From contig NZ_JACZCS010000013.1 of NCBI RefSeq assembly GCF_014904745.1, forward strand, positions 1-47,197: DNA of 47,197 nucleotides, given 5' to 3'. The stretch comes from Oricola nitratireducens (GTDB lineage: Bacteria; Pseudomonadota; Alphaproteobacteria; Rhizobiales; Rhizobiaceae). The translations under genes and the position numbers were made by a program. A model generated the notes under the pieces. It was not told the DNA's origin and ran no database searches. It saw only the letters and a list, made by a program, of their open reading frames with translations. This document shows, piece by piece, positions 7,813 through 17,552 of the stretch. The stretch's first letter is position 1; every line of letters starts with the position of its first letter.

Positions 7813-9214
7813 AAATTGCGGCTGCGAGCGCCTCGCGAGATGTTGCGAAAGACAGCGCCGTCCGGACGGCGAAGACTTGGCCGACGCCGATCAGCACAGG
7901 TTCGTCGTAACCGATATCGGGCATGGCAGCCGGAAGGTCTGCGAGCGTGCCGCGCCAATGTTTCTGGCCGGGACGAGACACCGCCTTCGCGACGACCACC
8001 GGCGTATCGGCAGGCAATCCGCGCCCGATCAGCATTGCGGCAATCTCGCCGGCAGTCCTCCCGCCCATGTAGAAGATCGTTGTCGTTTTCGGATCGGCGA
8101 CCGCCTGCCAATTGACGTCGCTCGGCAATTCGCCCTTGCGGCTGTGGCCGGTGACGAAACGCACCGACTGCGCGGAATCGCGATGCGTCAGCGACACGCC
8201 AAGCGACGAGGCCATCGCAAGCGCCGAGGTGATGCCGGGCACGACCGCGACCGGGATCCCCTCCTCCTCCAGGCGCGCGATCTCCTCACCGGCCCTCCCG
8301 AAGATCATCGGATCACCGCCCTTGAGCCGCACCACATGCTTTCCGGCCTTGGCGAGCGAAACCATCATGTCGTTGATCTCCTCTTGGCGGCAGCTTTCGC
8401 GACCGCCGCGCTTGCCGACCAGCATGCGCTTGGCCTCGCGGCGCGCCAGTTCCAGCACGTCGTCGGAAACGAGGTCGTCGAACAGGATGACGTCGGCGGC
8501 CTGCAGCGCGCGCACCGCCTTGAGCGTCAACAGTTCCGCGTCGCCCGGGCCGGCGCCGACCAACGTGACGCGGCCCTTTTCCGCGTCCAGCCCGGCGGCA
8601 ATCGAAACGGCCGCGCCGACCATTTCCTCGCCGGCCGTCTCGGTGGGAGCCGGACCGAAGGCGCGGTCGACGAAGCGCTCCCAGAAGACGCGGCGTTGTG
8701 CGCCGGCGGCGAGCCTGCCGGTCACCGCCTCGCGGATGTCGCGCGCAAGCGCCGCCCAGTCAGCAAGCGCCGACGGGATCAGCGTCTCGACGCGGCGGCG
8801 GATCGCCTGGCCGAGAATCGGCGCGGCGCCGTCGGTCGAGATCGCGATGACGGCGGGCGAGCGGTTGACGATGGAGCCGAACTGGAAATCGCACCAGGCC
8901 GGTTTGTCGATGACATTGACCGGCACGCCCGCCTCATGCGCAGCGTCGTAAAAGGCTTGCGCCTCTTCTTCTGTCTCCGCGTCGCAGATTGCGATGGCCG
9001 CGCCTGCGAGACTATCGGGCGTCCAGCCGATTTTGCAGACATGCACATCCGCCCCGGCCGCCGCAAGCAGCTCCGCCTTCCAGGCGGCGGCATCCGATCC
9101 GCCGGCGACGACAGCGCGTTTTCCCGTCAGCTTGAAGAAGACCGGCAGCGTGGCGAGGTCGTCCATGCGCCCGGGGCGGCGCCCGTCATTCCGCGGCAAC
9201 GATACGATGCTCAT
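7811..9214 (-). CDS. cysG: Siroheme synthase CysG
   Basis: Trifunctional enzyme (467 residues) making siroheme, the cofactor of NirB. The N-terminal half, starting near FFKLTGKRAVVAGGSDAAAW, is the NAD-dependent precorrin-2 dehydrogenase/ferrochelatase. The C-terminal half, from GRVTLVGAGPGDAELLTLKA onward, is the uroporphyrinogen-III methyltransferase, with LKGGDPMIFGRAGEE and VVPGITSALAMASSLG motifs. The frame is open 153 codons further upstream inside nasA, but that stretch is low-complexity shadow sequence. The ATG at 9214 has GGGAG 8 bases before it and overlaps the nasA end by 29 bases. It is the last gene of the nitrate assimilation operon, so cofactor and nitrite reductase are made together. 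Confidence 0.95.
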   Translation of the reverse strand: MSIVSLPRNDGRRPGRMDDLATLPVFFKLTGKRAVVAGGSDAAAWKAELLAAAGADVHVCKIGWTPDSLAGAAIAICDAETEEEAQAFYDAAHEAGVPVNVIDKPAWCDFQFGSIVNRSPAVIAISTDGAAPILGQAIRRRVETLIPSALADWAALARDIREAVTGRLAAGAQRRVFWERFVDRAFGPAPTETAGEEMVGAAVSIAAGLDAEKGRVTLVGAGPGDAELLTLKAVRALQAADVILFDDLVSDDVLELARREAKRMLVGKRGGRESCRQEEINDMMVSLAKAGKHVVRLKGGDPMIFGRAGEEIARLEEEGIPVAVVPGITSALAMASSLGVSLTHRDSAQSVRFVTGHSRKGELPSDVNWQAVADPKTTTIFYMGGRTAGEIAAMLIGRGLPADTPVVVAKAVSRPGQKHWRGTLADLPAAMPDIGYDEPVLIGVGQVFAVRTALSFATSREALAAAI

Positions 9215-11849
9215 CGACGATCTCCCTGATCTCGGATTTGCAGGACCCGCAATTGGTGCCGGCGCAGGTGGCCTTGCCGACAGCCTCGACGCTTCCGCAA
9301 CCGGCGCGAACGGCCGTCGCGATTTCCTTCGCGCCAACACTGAAGCAGGAGCAGACGATCGCGCCCTTGTCGGGCATGTCGGCGCCTGGCCGTCCGGCGG
9401 CGAGTCGCCAGCGGGACGCGCGGTCGCCGTGCCCGGCGGCAAGCAGGCCGGCGGCCCAGCTGCGCGAAACGGCGACCGGACCGGACGCCAAAAAGAGCGC
9501 GCCGACGAAACGATGGCCGTCAAAGACCGCGACGCGGCGCGCGCCGGAAGCGCTGTCGCCATAGGCGAGCAGGTCGGTGTCGTGTGCGGTCTCGATCCCG
9601 AACAGGCTTCGCGCGAAAGCCTCTGCCTCCCCGATCGCCCCGCCATGGGCAAATTCGATCTTCCAGCCGCCACCGGTTTTTGCGAGCGCCCAGTAATCGC
9701 AGGCCGGTGCGTCGGGCCTTTCGGCGCAGACCGCGAAGCCGTAGACCGCCGCTGCGAAACGCCGCGCGATCACGGCGATATGTTTGGACGCGGGCTGGCC
9801 GGAATGCGGATCGGTCACCGGCGCGATGACCGTATCGATCCGGGCATTCGCGGCATTCTGTTCGTTCCAGTGCATCGGCACGAAAACGGAACCCTCGCGC
9901 TGGCGCGGCGTCACGAGGGCCCGCACAAGGACGCGCCCGTACGGGCTTTCGATTTCCGCGATCTCGGCGTCGCCGATGCCGAGCACGGCGGCGTCGGACG
10001 GATGAAATTCGGCGTAGGGCTCACCGATATGGGCGGAAAGACGCGGGCTCTTACCGGTGCGCGTCATGGTGTGCCAGTGGTCGCGCACCCGGCCGGTATT
10101 GAGCACCAGCGGATAATCCGCGGTGACGCGTTCCGGCACGGCGGCCTCGACAGCGACGAAGCGCGCCTTGCGGTCGGGCGTGAAGAAACCGCCATTGGCG
10201 AAGAACCGGGTCGAGATCGGGGTGACGCCGGCGGGCTGCGGCCACTGGAACGGTCCCAGCCGGTCGTAATCGTCCGCCGCGATGCCGGCATGCGCTGCGA
10301 TGTCAAGATCGCGGCTGCCGCCGTTCTCGAAACCCGTCATCGCCGCGTATTCGGCGAAGATTTCGTCAGGCCCCGACCAACCGAAAGCATCCGCAAAGCC
10401 CATGCGCCTGCCGATCTCGGCCATCTGCCACCAGTCCGGTCTTGCCTCGCCGGGCGCGGCAAGAAAGGCGCGCTGACGCGAAATCCGCCGTTCTGAATTG
10501 GTCACCGTGCCGTCCTTTTCGCCCCAGGCGGCCGACGGCAGCTTCACATGGGCATGGCGCGTGGTGTCGGTCTCGGTCGCAACATCGGATACGACGACAA
10601 AGGGACAGGCCTCGAGCGCCGCGCGTACGGCATCGGCGTCCGGCAGGGAATCGACCGGGTTTGTCGCCATGATCCAGAGCGCCTTGATACGCCCGTCGGC
10701 GACGGCCTTGAACAGGTCGACCGCCTTCAATCCCGGCTTGTCCGGCATCGCCGGCGACCGCCAGAAGCGTTGCGCGATGGCGCGATGGTCAGGATTTTCG
10801 ATGTCGAGGTGGGCAGCGAGCATGTTGGCGAGCCCGCCGACCTCGCGTCCGCCCATGGCGTTTGGCTGGCCGGTAACCGAGAATGGCCCAGTTCCCGGGC
10901 GGCCGATGCGTCCCGTCGTCAGGTGGCAATTGATGATCGCGTTGACCTTGTCGGTGCCGATAGAGGACTGGTTGACACCCTGGCTGTAGACCGTGACGGT
11001 TTTCTCCGTGGACGCGAACAAATCGTAGAACTGTCGCAATTCGTCTGTCGCGAGGCCGGTCAGCCGGGCGATGTCCCGAAGCGTCAGCGCGTCCGCCTTT
11101 TCGAGCGCCTCGGAGAATCCGGTGGTGTGCTTGGCGAGATAATCGGCATCGACGGCGCCGCTCTGCGCCAGATGAGCCAGCAGCCCGGCGAATAGCGCGA
11201 CGTCGCCGTCGGGCGCGATCGCCAGATGCATATCGGCGATATCGGCGGTCATGGTGCGGCGCGGATCGATCAGCACGATCTTCATGCCGGGCCGCCCTGC
11301 TTTCGCGGCCGCAATGCGCTGGTAGAGAACCGGGTGGCACCAGGCGAGGTTGGTCCCGATAAGGACGACCAAATCCGCCAGTTCCAGATCCTCATAGGTG
11401 CCGGGAACCGTATCGGTCCCGAAGGCGCGACGGTGGCCGGCGACCGAGGACGCCATGCACAGCCGCGAATTCGTGTCGATATTGGCCGAGCCGATAAAAC
11501 CCTTCATAAGCTTGTTGGCGACGTAATAGTCTTCGGTCAGCAACTGCCCCGAGACGTAGAAGGCGACGCTGTCCGGCCCGTGCGCGCGGATGGCATCCGA
11601 AAAGCGCGACGCGACGAGATCGAGCGCCTCGTCCCAACCGGCCCGCCGCCCTCCGATCTCCGGACGCAGCAGACGGCCTTCGAGACCGACGGTCTCGCCG
11701 AGCGCCGAGCCCTTGGAGCAGAGCCGCCCGAAATTGGCCGGATGTTCCTTGTCTCCCTTCACGGTCACGGCGCCGTCGGGCTGCCGCGTCGCGACGATGC
11801 CGCAGCCGACGCCGCAATAGGGACAGGTGGTGCGCACCCCGGCGGTCAT
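9186..11849 (-). CDS. nasA: Assimilatory nitrate reductase catalytic subunit NasA
   Basis: Cytoplasmic molybdoenzyme (887 residues) reducing nitrate to nitrite for nitrogen assimilation. The N-terminal 4Fe-4S ligands are C9, C12, C16 (CPYCGVGC) and C44 (RLCSKG). C131 in NSRLCMASS is the likely Mo ligand, as in the Nap/Nas class and unlike the Asp of NarG. The last 60 or so residues form a BFD-like 2Fe-2S domain (IVCSCFSVGAKEI ... TCAGTNCGSCKSEI), found in Klebsiella-type NasA as an extra electron entry point. There is no signal peptide. The ATG overlaps the nirD stop by one base (TGATG), so the genes are coupled. No separate NasC-type electron-transfer subunit is seen in the window. Confidence 0.95.
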   Translation of the reverse strand: MTAGVRTTCPYCGVGCGIVATRQPDGAVTVKGDKEHPANFGRLCSKGSALGETVGLEGRLLRPEIGGRRAGWDEALDLVASRFSDAIRAHGPDSVAFYVSGQLLTEDYYVANKLMKGFIGSANIDTNSRLCMASSVAGHRRAFGTDTVPGTYEDLELADLVVLIGTNLAWCHPVLYQRIAAAKAGRPGMKIVLIDPRRTMTADIADMHLAIAPDGDVALFAGLLAHLAQSGAVDADYLAKHTTGFSEALEKADALTLRDIARLTGLATDELRQFYDLFASTEKTVTVYSQGVNQSSIGTDKVNAIINCHLTTGRIGRPGTGPFSVTGQPNAMGGREVGGLANMLAAHLDIENPDHRAIAQRFWRSPAMPDKPGLKAVDLFKAVADGRIKALWIMATNPVDSLPDADAVRAALEACPFVVVSDVATETDTTRHAHVKLPSAAWGEKDGTVTNSERRISRQRAFLAAPGEARPDWWQMAEIGRRMGFADAFGWSGPDEIFAEYAAMTGFENGGSRDLDIAAHAGIAADDYDRLGPFQWPQPAGVTPISTRFFANGGFFTPDRKARFVAVEAAVPERVTADYPLVLNTGRVRDHWHTMTRTGKSPRLSAHIGEPYAEFHPSDAAVLGIGDAEIAEIESPYGRVLVRALVTPRQREGSVFVPMHWNEQNAANARIDTVIAPVTDPHSGQPASKHIAVIARRFAAAVYGFAVCAERPDAPACDYWALAKTGGGWKIEFAHGGAIGEAEAFARSLFGIETAHDTDLLAYGDSASGARRVAVFDGHRFVGALFLASGPVAVSRSWAAGLLAAGHGDRASRWRLAAGRPGADMPDKGAIVCSCFSVGAKEIATAVRAGCGSVEAVGKATCAGTNCGSCKSEIREIVDEHRIVAAE

Positions 11850-12178
11850 CAGCTCATCCCGATCGCAAGCATGACCGTGTCGCCGTCGAGCCGGACCGGA
11901 AACATCGCCGCCTCGCCCTCGTCGGCGCCTTGCGCCTTGCCGGTTTCGAGCGAAATCACCCAGTTATGCAGCGGACAGGTGACGCAGCCGTCATGGACGA
12001 TGCCCTGGCTGAGTGGACCGTTCCTGTGCGGGCACTTGTCTTCCAGCGCGTAAATCTTGTCGTCCGCGGTGCGAAAGACGGCGATGGTCATCCCGCCGTT
12101 CTTCACGCAGCGCGCGCCGCGGCGCGGGATATCGTTTAGCGAGCCGATCGCGACCCAGTTCTGCATCATCACGTTCAT
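11849..12178 (-). CDS. nirD: Assimilatory nitrite reductase small subunit NirD
   Basis: Rieske-type small subunit (109 residues) of the cytoplasmic NADH-dependent nitrite reductase. The Rieske ligands are visible as CPHRNGPLSQG and CPLHNWVISLETG. The ATG at 12178 overlaps the nirB stop as ATGA. The frame remains open upstream inside nirB, but the family start and length match this ATG. Partner of NirB in nitrite-to-ammonium reduction. Confidence 0.95.
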   Translation of the reverse strand: MNVMMQNWVAIGSLNDIPRRGARCVKNGGMTIAVFRTADDKIYALEDKCPHRNGPLSQGIVHDGCVTCPLHNWVISLETGKAQGADEGEAAMFPVRLDGDTVMLAIGMS

Positions 12179-14625
12179 TCCGCGGCCTCCAGGGAAAGTG
12201 TCGCCATGGGACGGAACTCGTGCTTGTCCTTGCCGGACACGCGTTCCGACCACGGATCCACTTGGGCGAATGTCTGGGAGAAGACGAAGCGGCCGAAATA
12301 GGCCTTGCGCTTGTCGGCGTCGTCCATGATCTGGCGGCGCACCTCGTCATGGCCGATGCGTTTCGCCCATTTGTAGATGCGTTCCAGGTAGCGGCCCTGC
12401 TCGCGATACATCTGGACGAGCGCCACAATGTGTTCCAGCGCCTCGTCCTCGGTCTTGACCATGCCGAGCACGTCCGTGCCCTTGATGTCGAGGCCGGCCG
12501 CGCCGGCGAAATGGATCTCGAAGCCGGAATCGACACAGATGATGCCGACGTCCTTGCAGGTCGCCTCGGCGCAATTGCGCGGGCAGCCGGAGACCGCCAT
12601 CTTCACCTTGGCCGGCGTCCACGACCCCCACATGAATTTCTCGATGCGAATGCCGAGGCCGGTCGAATCCTGCGTGCCGAAGCGGCACCAGTCGGATCCG
12701 ACACAGGTCTTCACCGTCCTGAGACCCTTGGCATAGGCTTGGCCGGAAACGAATCCCGCCTTGCCGAGATCGGCCCAGACAGCGGGGAGGTCCTCCTTCC
12801 TGATGCCCAGCATGTCGATGCGCTGGCCGCCGGTCACCTTGACGGTGGGAATATCGAACTTGTCGACCACGTCGGCGATGGCGCGCAGCTCCGCCGACGA
12901 GGTGACGCCGCCCCACATGCGCGGCACGACCGAATAGGTGCCGTCCTTCTGGATATTGGCGTGAACGCGCTCATTGATGAAGCGCGACTGATAATCGTCG
13001 GCATATTCGTCGGGCCAGTCGCAGACGAGATAGTAATTCAGCGCTGGACGGCACTTGGCGCAGCCGCAAGAGGTCTTCCACTCGAGTTCCTGCATGACCT
13101 CGGGAATGGACTTCAGTCCTTTCGCCCTGATCAGCCGGCGCACGTCGTCATGGCCGAGATCGGTACATTTGCACATCGGCTGGACGGCGGCCGGGTTGTA
13201 GCTGTCGCCGAGCGTCAGCGTCATCAATTGCTCGACGAGGCCGGTGCAGGTGCCGCAGGAATTGGACGCCTTTGTATGGGCGCGCACGTCGTCGAGCGAG
13301 GTCAGCCCCTTGGAGGTGATCGCGTTGACGATCTTGCCCTTGCATATGCCGTTGCAGCCGCAGATTTCCGCATCATCCGGCAAGGCTGCAACGGCCGCCG
13401 TAGGGTCCAGCGGTTCGCCCCCCTGATACGCCTGGCCGAAAATCAACGTGTCGCGCATCCCGGAGACGTCCATCTCCTTCTTCAACATGTCGAAGAACCA
13501 CGGTCCGTCCGCCGCATCGCCGTAGAGAACGGCGCCGATGATGCGGTTGTCCTTGAGCACGAGGCGCCGGTAGACGCCGGCATTGGCGTCGCGCAGAACG
13601 ATCTCCTCCCGGTCGTCACCTTCGGCGAAATCGCCGGCGGAATAGAGATCGATGCCGGTCACCTTCAGCCGTGTCGCCGTGGATGTGTCGACGAAGCGTT
13701 TCGCGGAATCGCCGGAGAGATGTCCGGCCGCCACATCCGCCATCTGGTAGAGCGGCGCGACCAGGCCGTAGACCTTGCCGTCGACCTCGACGCATTCGCC
13801 GACCGCGTAGATGTCCGGGTCGGAGGTCTGCATGCCGTCGGAGACGACGATGCCGCGATTGACTGCGAGGCCGGCCTCCTGCGCCAGCGCGGCGTTCGGG
13901 CGGATACCGACCGCCATGACGACGAGGCTCGCCGGAATGACCGTGCCGTCCTCCAGTTCGACGCCCTCGACCCTGCGGTCGCCGACGATCTGCTTCGTGT
14001 TCGCCTTGGTGACGACCTTGATGCCACGACTTTCGAGTTCGCGTTTCAACAGGTAGCCGGCGGCCGGATCGAGCTGGCGCTCCATCAATGACGGCATCAG
14101 GTGGATAACCGTGACATCCATCCCCTGTTCCTTGAGGCCCGCGGCAGCCTCGAGGCCGAGCAGGCCGCCGCCGATGACGACGGCGCTGCCACGCGACTGG
14201 GCGGCGAGCAGCATCGCGTCGACGTCGTCGAGATCGCGATAGGTCAGGACGCCCGGCAGGTCCTTGCCCGGCACCGGGATGATGAAGGGCGCCGAGCCGG
14301 TGGCGATCACCAGCTTGTCGTAGGCGGCAACCTCGCCATGTTCCGAAAGCACGGTTTTGGCTTCGCGATCGATCCCGACGATCTTGTGCCCCTTGTAGAG
14401 CATGACGCCGTGGTCGACGTACCAGCCGTCGCCATGAATGACGATGTCCTCGAAGGTCTTTTCGCCCGACAAAACCGGCGACAGCATGATGCGGTCGTAG
14501 TTCACGCGCGGTTCGGCGTTGAAAATGGTCACGTCATAGGCGTCCGGCGCGGTCTCGAAGAGGTGTTCGAGCATGCGGCCGGGGGCCATGCCGTTTCCGA
14601 TGACGACGAGTTTCTGTCTGGTCAT
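12175..14625 (-). CDS. nirB: Assimilatory nitrite reductase large subunit NirB
   Basis: NADH-dependent siroheme nitrite reductase (816 residues), six-electron reduction of nitrite to ammonium in the cytoplasm. Domains in order: FAD/NAD(P)H-binding region (VVIGNGMAPGRMLE near the N-terminus; a second dinucleotide fold at VVIGGGLLGLEAAAGL), two BFD-like 2Fe-2S regions around residues 410-540 (CGCNGICKGK, CGTCTGL, MCKCTDL, CGCAKCRPAL), then the siroheme/4Fe-4S domain with TCVGSDWCRFG and SGCPRNCAEATCKD. The start chosen is the ATG at 14625 with GGAG 8 bases upstream; a GTG at 14634 that overlaps the previous stop is also possible. Overlaps nirD by 4 bases. Confidence 0.96.
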   Translation of the reverse strand: MTRQKLVVIGNGMAPGRMLEHLFETAPDAYDVTIFNAEPRVNYDRIMLSPVLSGEKTFEDIVIHGDGWYVDHGVMLYKGHKIVGIDREAKTVLSEHGEVAAYDKLVIATGSAPFIIPVPGKDLPGVLTYRDLDDVDAMLLAAQSRGSAVVIGGGLLGLEAAAGLKEQGMDVTVIHLMPSLMERQLDPAAGYLLKRELESRGIKVVTKANTKQIVGDRRVEGVELEDGTVIPASLVVMAVGIRPNAALAQEAGLAVNRGIVVSDGMQTSDPDIYAVGECVEVDGKVYGLVAPLYQMADVAAGHLSGDSAKRFVDTSTATRLKVTGIDLYSAGDFAEGDDREEIVLRDANAGVYRRLVLKDNRIIGAVLYGDAADGPWFFDMLKKEMDVSGMRDTLIFGQAYQGGEPLDPTAAVAALPDDAEICGCNGICKGKIVNAITSKGLTSLDDVRAHTKASNSCGTCTGLVEQLMTLTLGDSYNPAAVQPMCKCTDLGHDDVRRLIRAKGLKSIPEVMQELEWKTSCGCAKCRPALNYYLVCDWPDEYADDYQSRFINERVHANIQKDGTYSVVPRMWGGVTSSAELRAIADVVDKFDIPTVKVTGGQRIDMLGIRKEDLPAVWADLGKAGFVSGQAYAKGLRTVKTCVGSDWCRFGTQDSTGLGIRIEKFMWGSWTPAKVKMAVSGCPRNCAEATCKDVGIICVDSGFEIHFAGAAGLDIKGTDVLGMVKTEDEALEHIVALVQMYREQGRYLERIYKWAKRIGHDEVRRQIMDDADKRKAYFGRFVFSQTFAQVDPWSERVSGKDKHEFRPMATLSLEAAE

Positions 14626-14630
14626 GGGGT

Positions 14631-16391
14631 TCACTCCGCGGCTTCCAGCGCCGCCCGTTGCTGGCGGGCAAGGCGCTGCGCTGTCTTGTCTTCGATGGAT
14701 TTCAGTTGCTCCGGGCCGGGATTGGCCCCGCCCTCATAGGCTTCCAGGAATTCCAGTAATTCCTCGCGATAGGCGTAGTAGTCAGGATGGGCGAGCAGCG
14801 CCTTGCGCGAACGCGGCCGCTCCAGATCAACCTCCATGATGTTGCCGATGCGGGCATTCGGTCCGTTCGACATCATCACCACCCGGTCGGCGAGTAGGAT
14901 CGCCTCGTCGACGTCGTGGGTGACGCAGATCGCGGTCACCTGCGTGCGTTTCCAGACATCCATCAGGACGTCCTGCAGTTCCCAGCGTGTCAGGCTGTCG
15001 AGCATGCCGAAGGGCTCGTCGAGCAGAAGCAGTTTCGGCGACAGCGCGAAGGCGCGGGCGATGCCGACGCGCTGCTTCATGCCGTTCGACAGATCGACCG
15101 CCGCCTTGTGCATCGAATCGGAAAGGCCGACGCGCGACAGGTAGTATTCGACGACGTCGTTTCGCTCTGCCGCCGTCGCATCCGGATAGACCCGGTCGAC
15201 GCCAAGCGCGACATTCTCCCAGGCCGTCAGCCAGGGCATCAGCGACGGCGCCTGGAACACCACCGCGCGGTCGGGTCCCGCCTGGGTGATATGCTTGCCG
15301 TCGAGGATGATGGCGCCATCGGAGATCGGGTTCAGCCCGGCCGCCATCGACAGGACCGTCGACTTGCCGCAGCCGGAATGGCCAATCAGCGTGACGAACT
15401 CGCCCTTCATCATCTTCATATCGAAGCCGTCGACCACCGTCAGGGGCCCTTTCGGGGTCGGGTAGACTTTCTTCAATTGGCTGAACTCAAGGAACCGGTC
15501 TTCCGCTACCGTTTGCGCGGCGCGAACATAGGCGTCCGGCGGCGCATCGGCCTTCCGGGTGATCGGCACGATGTCCGGCAGGACGATCCCGTTTTCGACA
15601 TCGGCGCCGCGTTCGGCCCCGATCTCCATCAGATATTGCGTGACGTCGGCGCGCAGGCCGATATAGCGGTCGTCGTGATTCATGTCGGCACGGTCGCGCG
15701 GGCGCGGCAGGTCGACGGTGAATTCCCGTCCAAGCGTGGCGTTCGGCGCCGGCGTCAGCGCAACGATGCGGTCGGCGAGCAGGATCGCCTCGTCGACGTC
15801 GTTGGTGATCAGGACGATGGTCTTCTTTTCCTGTTCGCAGATCGCCGCGAACTCGTCCTGCAGCTTGGCGCGGGTCAGCGCGTCGAGCGCCGAAAGCGGT
15901 TCGTCGAGCAACAGAACCTCCGGCTGCATGGCGAGCGCACGGGCAACGGCGACGCGCTGGCGCATGCCGCCGGACAACTCCGCCGGCTTGCGGTCGCGCG
16001 CATGGGAGAGGCCGACCATGTCGATATATCTGTCGGCGATCGCCTTGCGTTCGGCCTTCGGCTTTGCGGCAAAGACGCTGTCGACGGCGAGCGCGACATT
16101 GCCCTGCACCGTGAGCCACGGCATCAGTGAGTAGGACTGGAAAACCACCCCGCGCTCCGGCCCGGGGCCGGCAATCTCCCTGCCCCGGTAGACGACGCCG
16201 CCCTGGTCGGTGTCGGTCAGCCCGGCGAGCGCCGAGATCAGCGTCGTCTTGCCCGAGCCTGAGAACCCGACGATGGCGATGAACTCGCCATCGCCGACCT
16301 TGAGGTTGACGTCTTTCAGGACATCGGTGCGGTCCTTGCCCTCGCCGTAATGCTTCGACAGGCCGGTGATTTCGAGAACGGGAATGGTCAT
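14631..16391 (-). CDS. nrtD: Nitrate ABC transporter, tandem ATPase protein (NrtC/NrtD fusion-like)
   Basis: One chain of 586 residues with two complete ABC ATPase domains. The first has Walker A GFSGSGKTT, signature LSGGM and Walker B VLLLDEP. The second, after a linker of roughly 60 residues, has GHSGCGKST, LSNGM and LLLLDEP. Both keep the histidine-or-asparagine switch region (LITNDVDEA in the first, CVTHDVDEA in the second), so the first copy has Asn where His is usual and the second is canonical. Cyanobacteria use separate NrtC and NrtD; here both nucleotide-binding domains are on one polypeptide and there is no NrtA-like C-terminal sensor domain. The ATG at 16391 has GAGGGG 7 bases upstream; 10 bases separate it from nrtB. 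Energises nitrate/nitrite uptake. Confidence 0.9.
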   Translation of the reverse strand: MTIPVLEITGLSKHYGEGKDRTDVLKDVNLKVGDGEFIAIVGFSGSGKTTLISALAGLTDTDQGGVVYRGREIAGPGPERGVVFQSYSLMPWLTVQGNVALAVDSVFAAKPKAERKAIADRYIDMVGLSHARDRKPAELSGGMRQRVAVARALAMQPEVLLLDEPLSALDALTRAKLQDEFAAICEQEKKTIVLITNDVDEAILLADRIVALTPAPNATLGREFTVDLPRPRDRADMNHDDRYIGLRADVTQYLMEIGAERGADVENGIVLPDIVPITRKADAPPDAYVRAAQTVAEDRFLEFSQLKKVYPTPKGPLTVVDGFDMKMMKGEFVTLIGHSGCGKSTVLSMAAGLNPISDGAIILDGKHITQAGPDRAVVFQAPSLMPWLTAWENVALGVDRVYPDATAAERNDVVEYYLSRVGLSDSMHKAAVDLSNGMKQRVGIARAFALSPKLLLLDEPFGMLDSLTRWELQDVLMDVWKRTQVTAICVTHDVDEAILLADRVVMMSNGPNARIGNIMEVDLERPRSRKALLAHPDYYAYREELLEFLEAYEGGANPGPEQLKSIEDKTAQRLARQQRAALEAAE

Positions 16392-16401
16392 CGCTGTCCC
16401 C

Positions 16402-17478
16402 TCACCGGTTTGCCGAGAAGGTGAAGGCGCGCTGCAGGGCATACATCAGCCGGTCGAGCGCGAAGCCGATCAGGCCGATGGTCAGCACCGCGACCATGAT
16501 CTTGGCGAGCGATTGCGAGGATCCGTTCTGGAACTCGTCCCAGACGAATTTCCCGAGACCCGGATTCTGCGCCAGCATCTCCGCCGCGATCAGAACCATC
16601 CAGCCGACGCCCAGAGAGAGGCGCAGCCCGGTGAAGATCAGCGGCAGCGATGACGGCAGCACGATCTGAGTGACCGTCTTGCGCGTCGGCAGTTGCAAAA
16701 CGCGGCTGACATTCATCAGGTCCTTGTCGACCGAGGCGACGCCGAGCGCGGTGTTGATCAGGGTTGGCCACATCGAGCAAAGCGTGACGGTGACGGCGGA
16801 TATGAGCAAAGATTTCGGCAGCCAATCCATCGGGTTGGCGTAGACGGCCGAGATGATCATCGTCACGATGGGCAGCCAGGCGAGCGGCGAAACCGGCTTG
16901 AATATCTGGATCAGCGGATTGATCGCGCCGTTCACCGTTCGCGACAGGCCGGACGCGATGCCGAGCGGTACGGCGACAAGCGTCGCGAAGAAAAAGCCAA
17001 GCCCGACCGTGACAAGCGACGTGCCGATCTGGTCGATATAGGTCGGCTTGCCGGTATAGGTGCGCCACTTGACCTTGTCGGTCTTGCCGGCGGCCTCGAG
17101 CTTGGCGTTGCGCTCGTCCTGGCGCTCGTAGAAGGCGGCTGCCTTTTCGCGCTCGCGGACATGGTCCTGCCAGAGATTGACCGTCTGCTGCCACACCTGC
17201 ACGGGCCCCGGCACCGCGCCGAGCGATGTCTGCACCTGCGGCGCGAGCACGCCCCATGCGGTGAGGAAGACGGCGATGCCCATCAACGGGACCAGAAGGA
17301 CGCGCTTGAGTTCGCCCAGCTGTTCGCGCGGATTGTCGCCGGCGGCGATTTTCAGGATCGGGACGAGCCAGGAAAACCCCAGCGCATCGAGCCAGCCGCT
17401 TGCGCTGTTGATGGCGGAAAAGACGCGCTCCCGGCGACTGAAGCCAGTTGTTTCGAATGTATCCGTGGCGTTTGCCAT
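16402..17478 (-). CDS. nrtB: Nitrate ABC transporter permease NrtB
   Basis: Inner-membrane permease (358 residues) of the nitrate/nitrite or related ABC importer. It has a long N-terminal cytoplasmic segment, a first membrane helix near residue 65-80, then a charged loop (about 95-145), and the BPD-transport core with KPVSPLAWLPIVTMIISAVY and the EAA-loop region PSSLPLIFTGLRLSLGVGWM. The AAGGA site 8-9 bases upstream supports the start. It follows nrtA by 74 bases, a gap that carries a hairpin. Confidence 0.92.
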   Translation of the reverse strand: MANATDTFETTGFSRRERVFSAINSASGWLDALGFSWLVPILKIAAGDNPREQLGELKRVLLVPLMGIAVFLTAWGVLAPQVQTSLGAVPGPVQVWQQTVNLWQDHVREREKAAAFYERQDERNAKLEAAGKTDKVKWRTYTGKPTYIDQIGTSLVTVGLGFFFATLVAVPLGIASGLSRTVNGAINPLIQIFKPVSPLAWLPIVTMIISAVYANPMDWLPKSLLISAVTVTLCSMWPTLINTALGVASVDKDLMNVSRVLQLPTRKTVTQIVLPSSLPLIFTGLRLSLGVGWMVLIAAEMLAQNPGLGKFVWDEFQNGSSQSLAKIMVAVLTIGLIGFALDRLMYALQRAFTFSANR

Positions 17479-17512
17479 GATCGGAATCCTTGATCGGTTC
17501 GTGGAATACCTG

Positions 17513-17540
17513 GGAAAGGCCGGTCACCGCCGGCCATTCC
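17513..17540 (-). terminator. Intercistronic hairpin between nrtA and nrtB
   Basis: GGCCGG / CCGGCC arms with a 6-base loop, extended by GGAA / TTCC beyond one A-A mismatch, lie between the binding-protein gene and its permease. Such structures often protect the nrtA end of the message or cause partial termination so that more binding protein is made. No U-tract is present, so this role is inference. Confidence 0.45.
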
Positions 17541-17552
17541 GGGGCGAAAGCG

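Noticed and set aside
9215-9673. N-terminal extension of the cysG frame by 153 codons
   Set aside because: The stretch overlaps the nasA C-terminal domain, is rich in Arg, Pro and Ala, and the ATG at 9214 has a good ribosome site and matches the family start.
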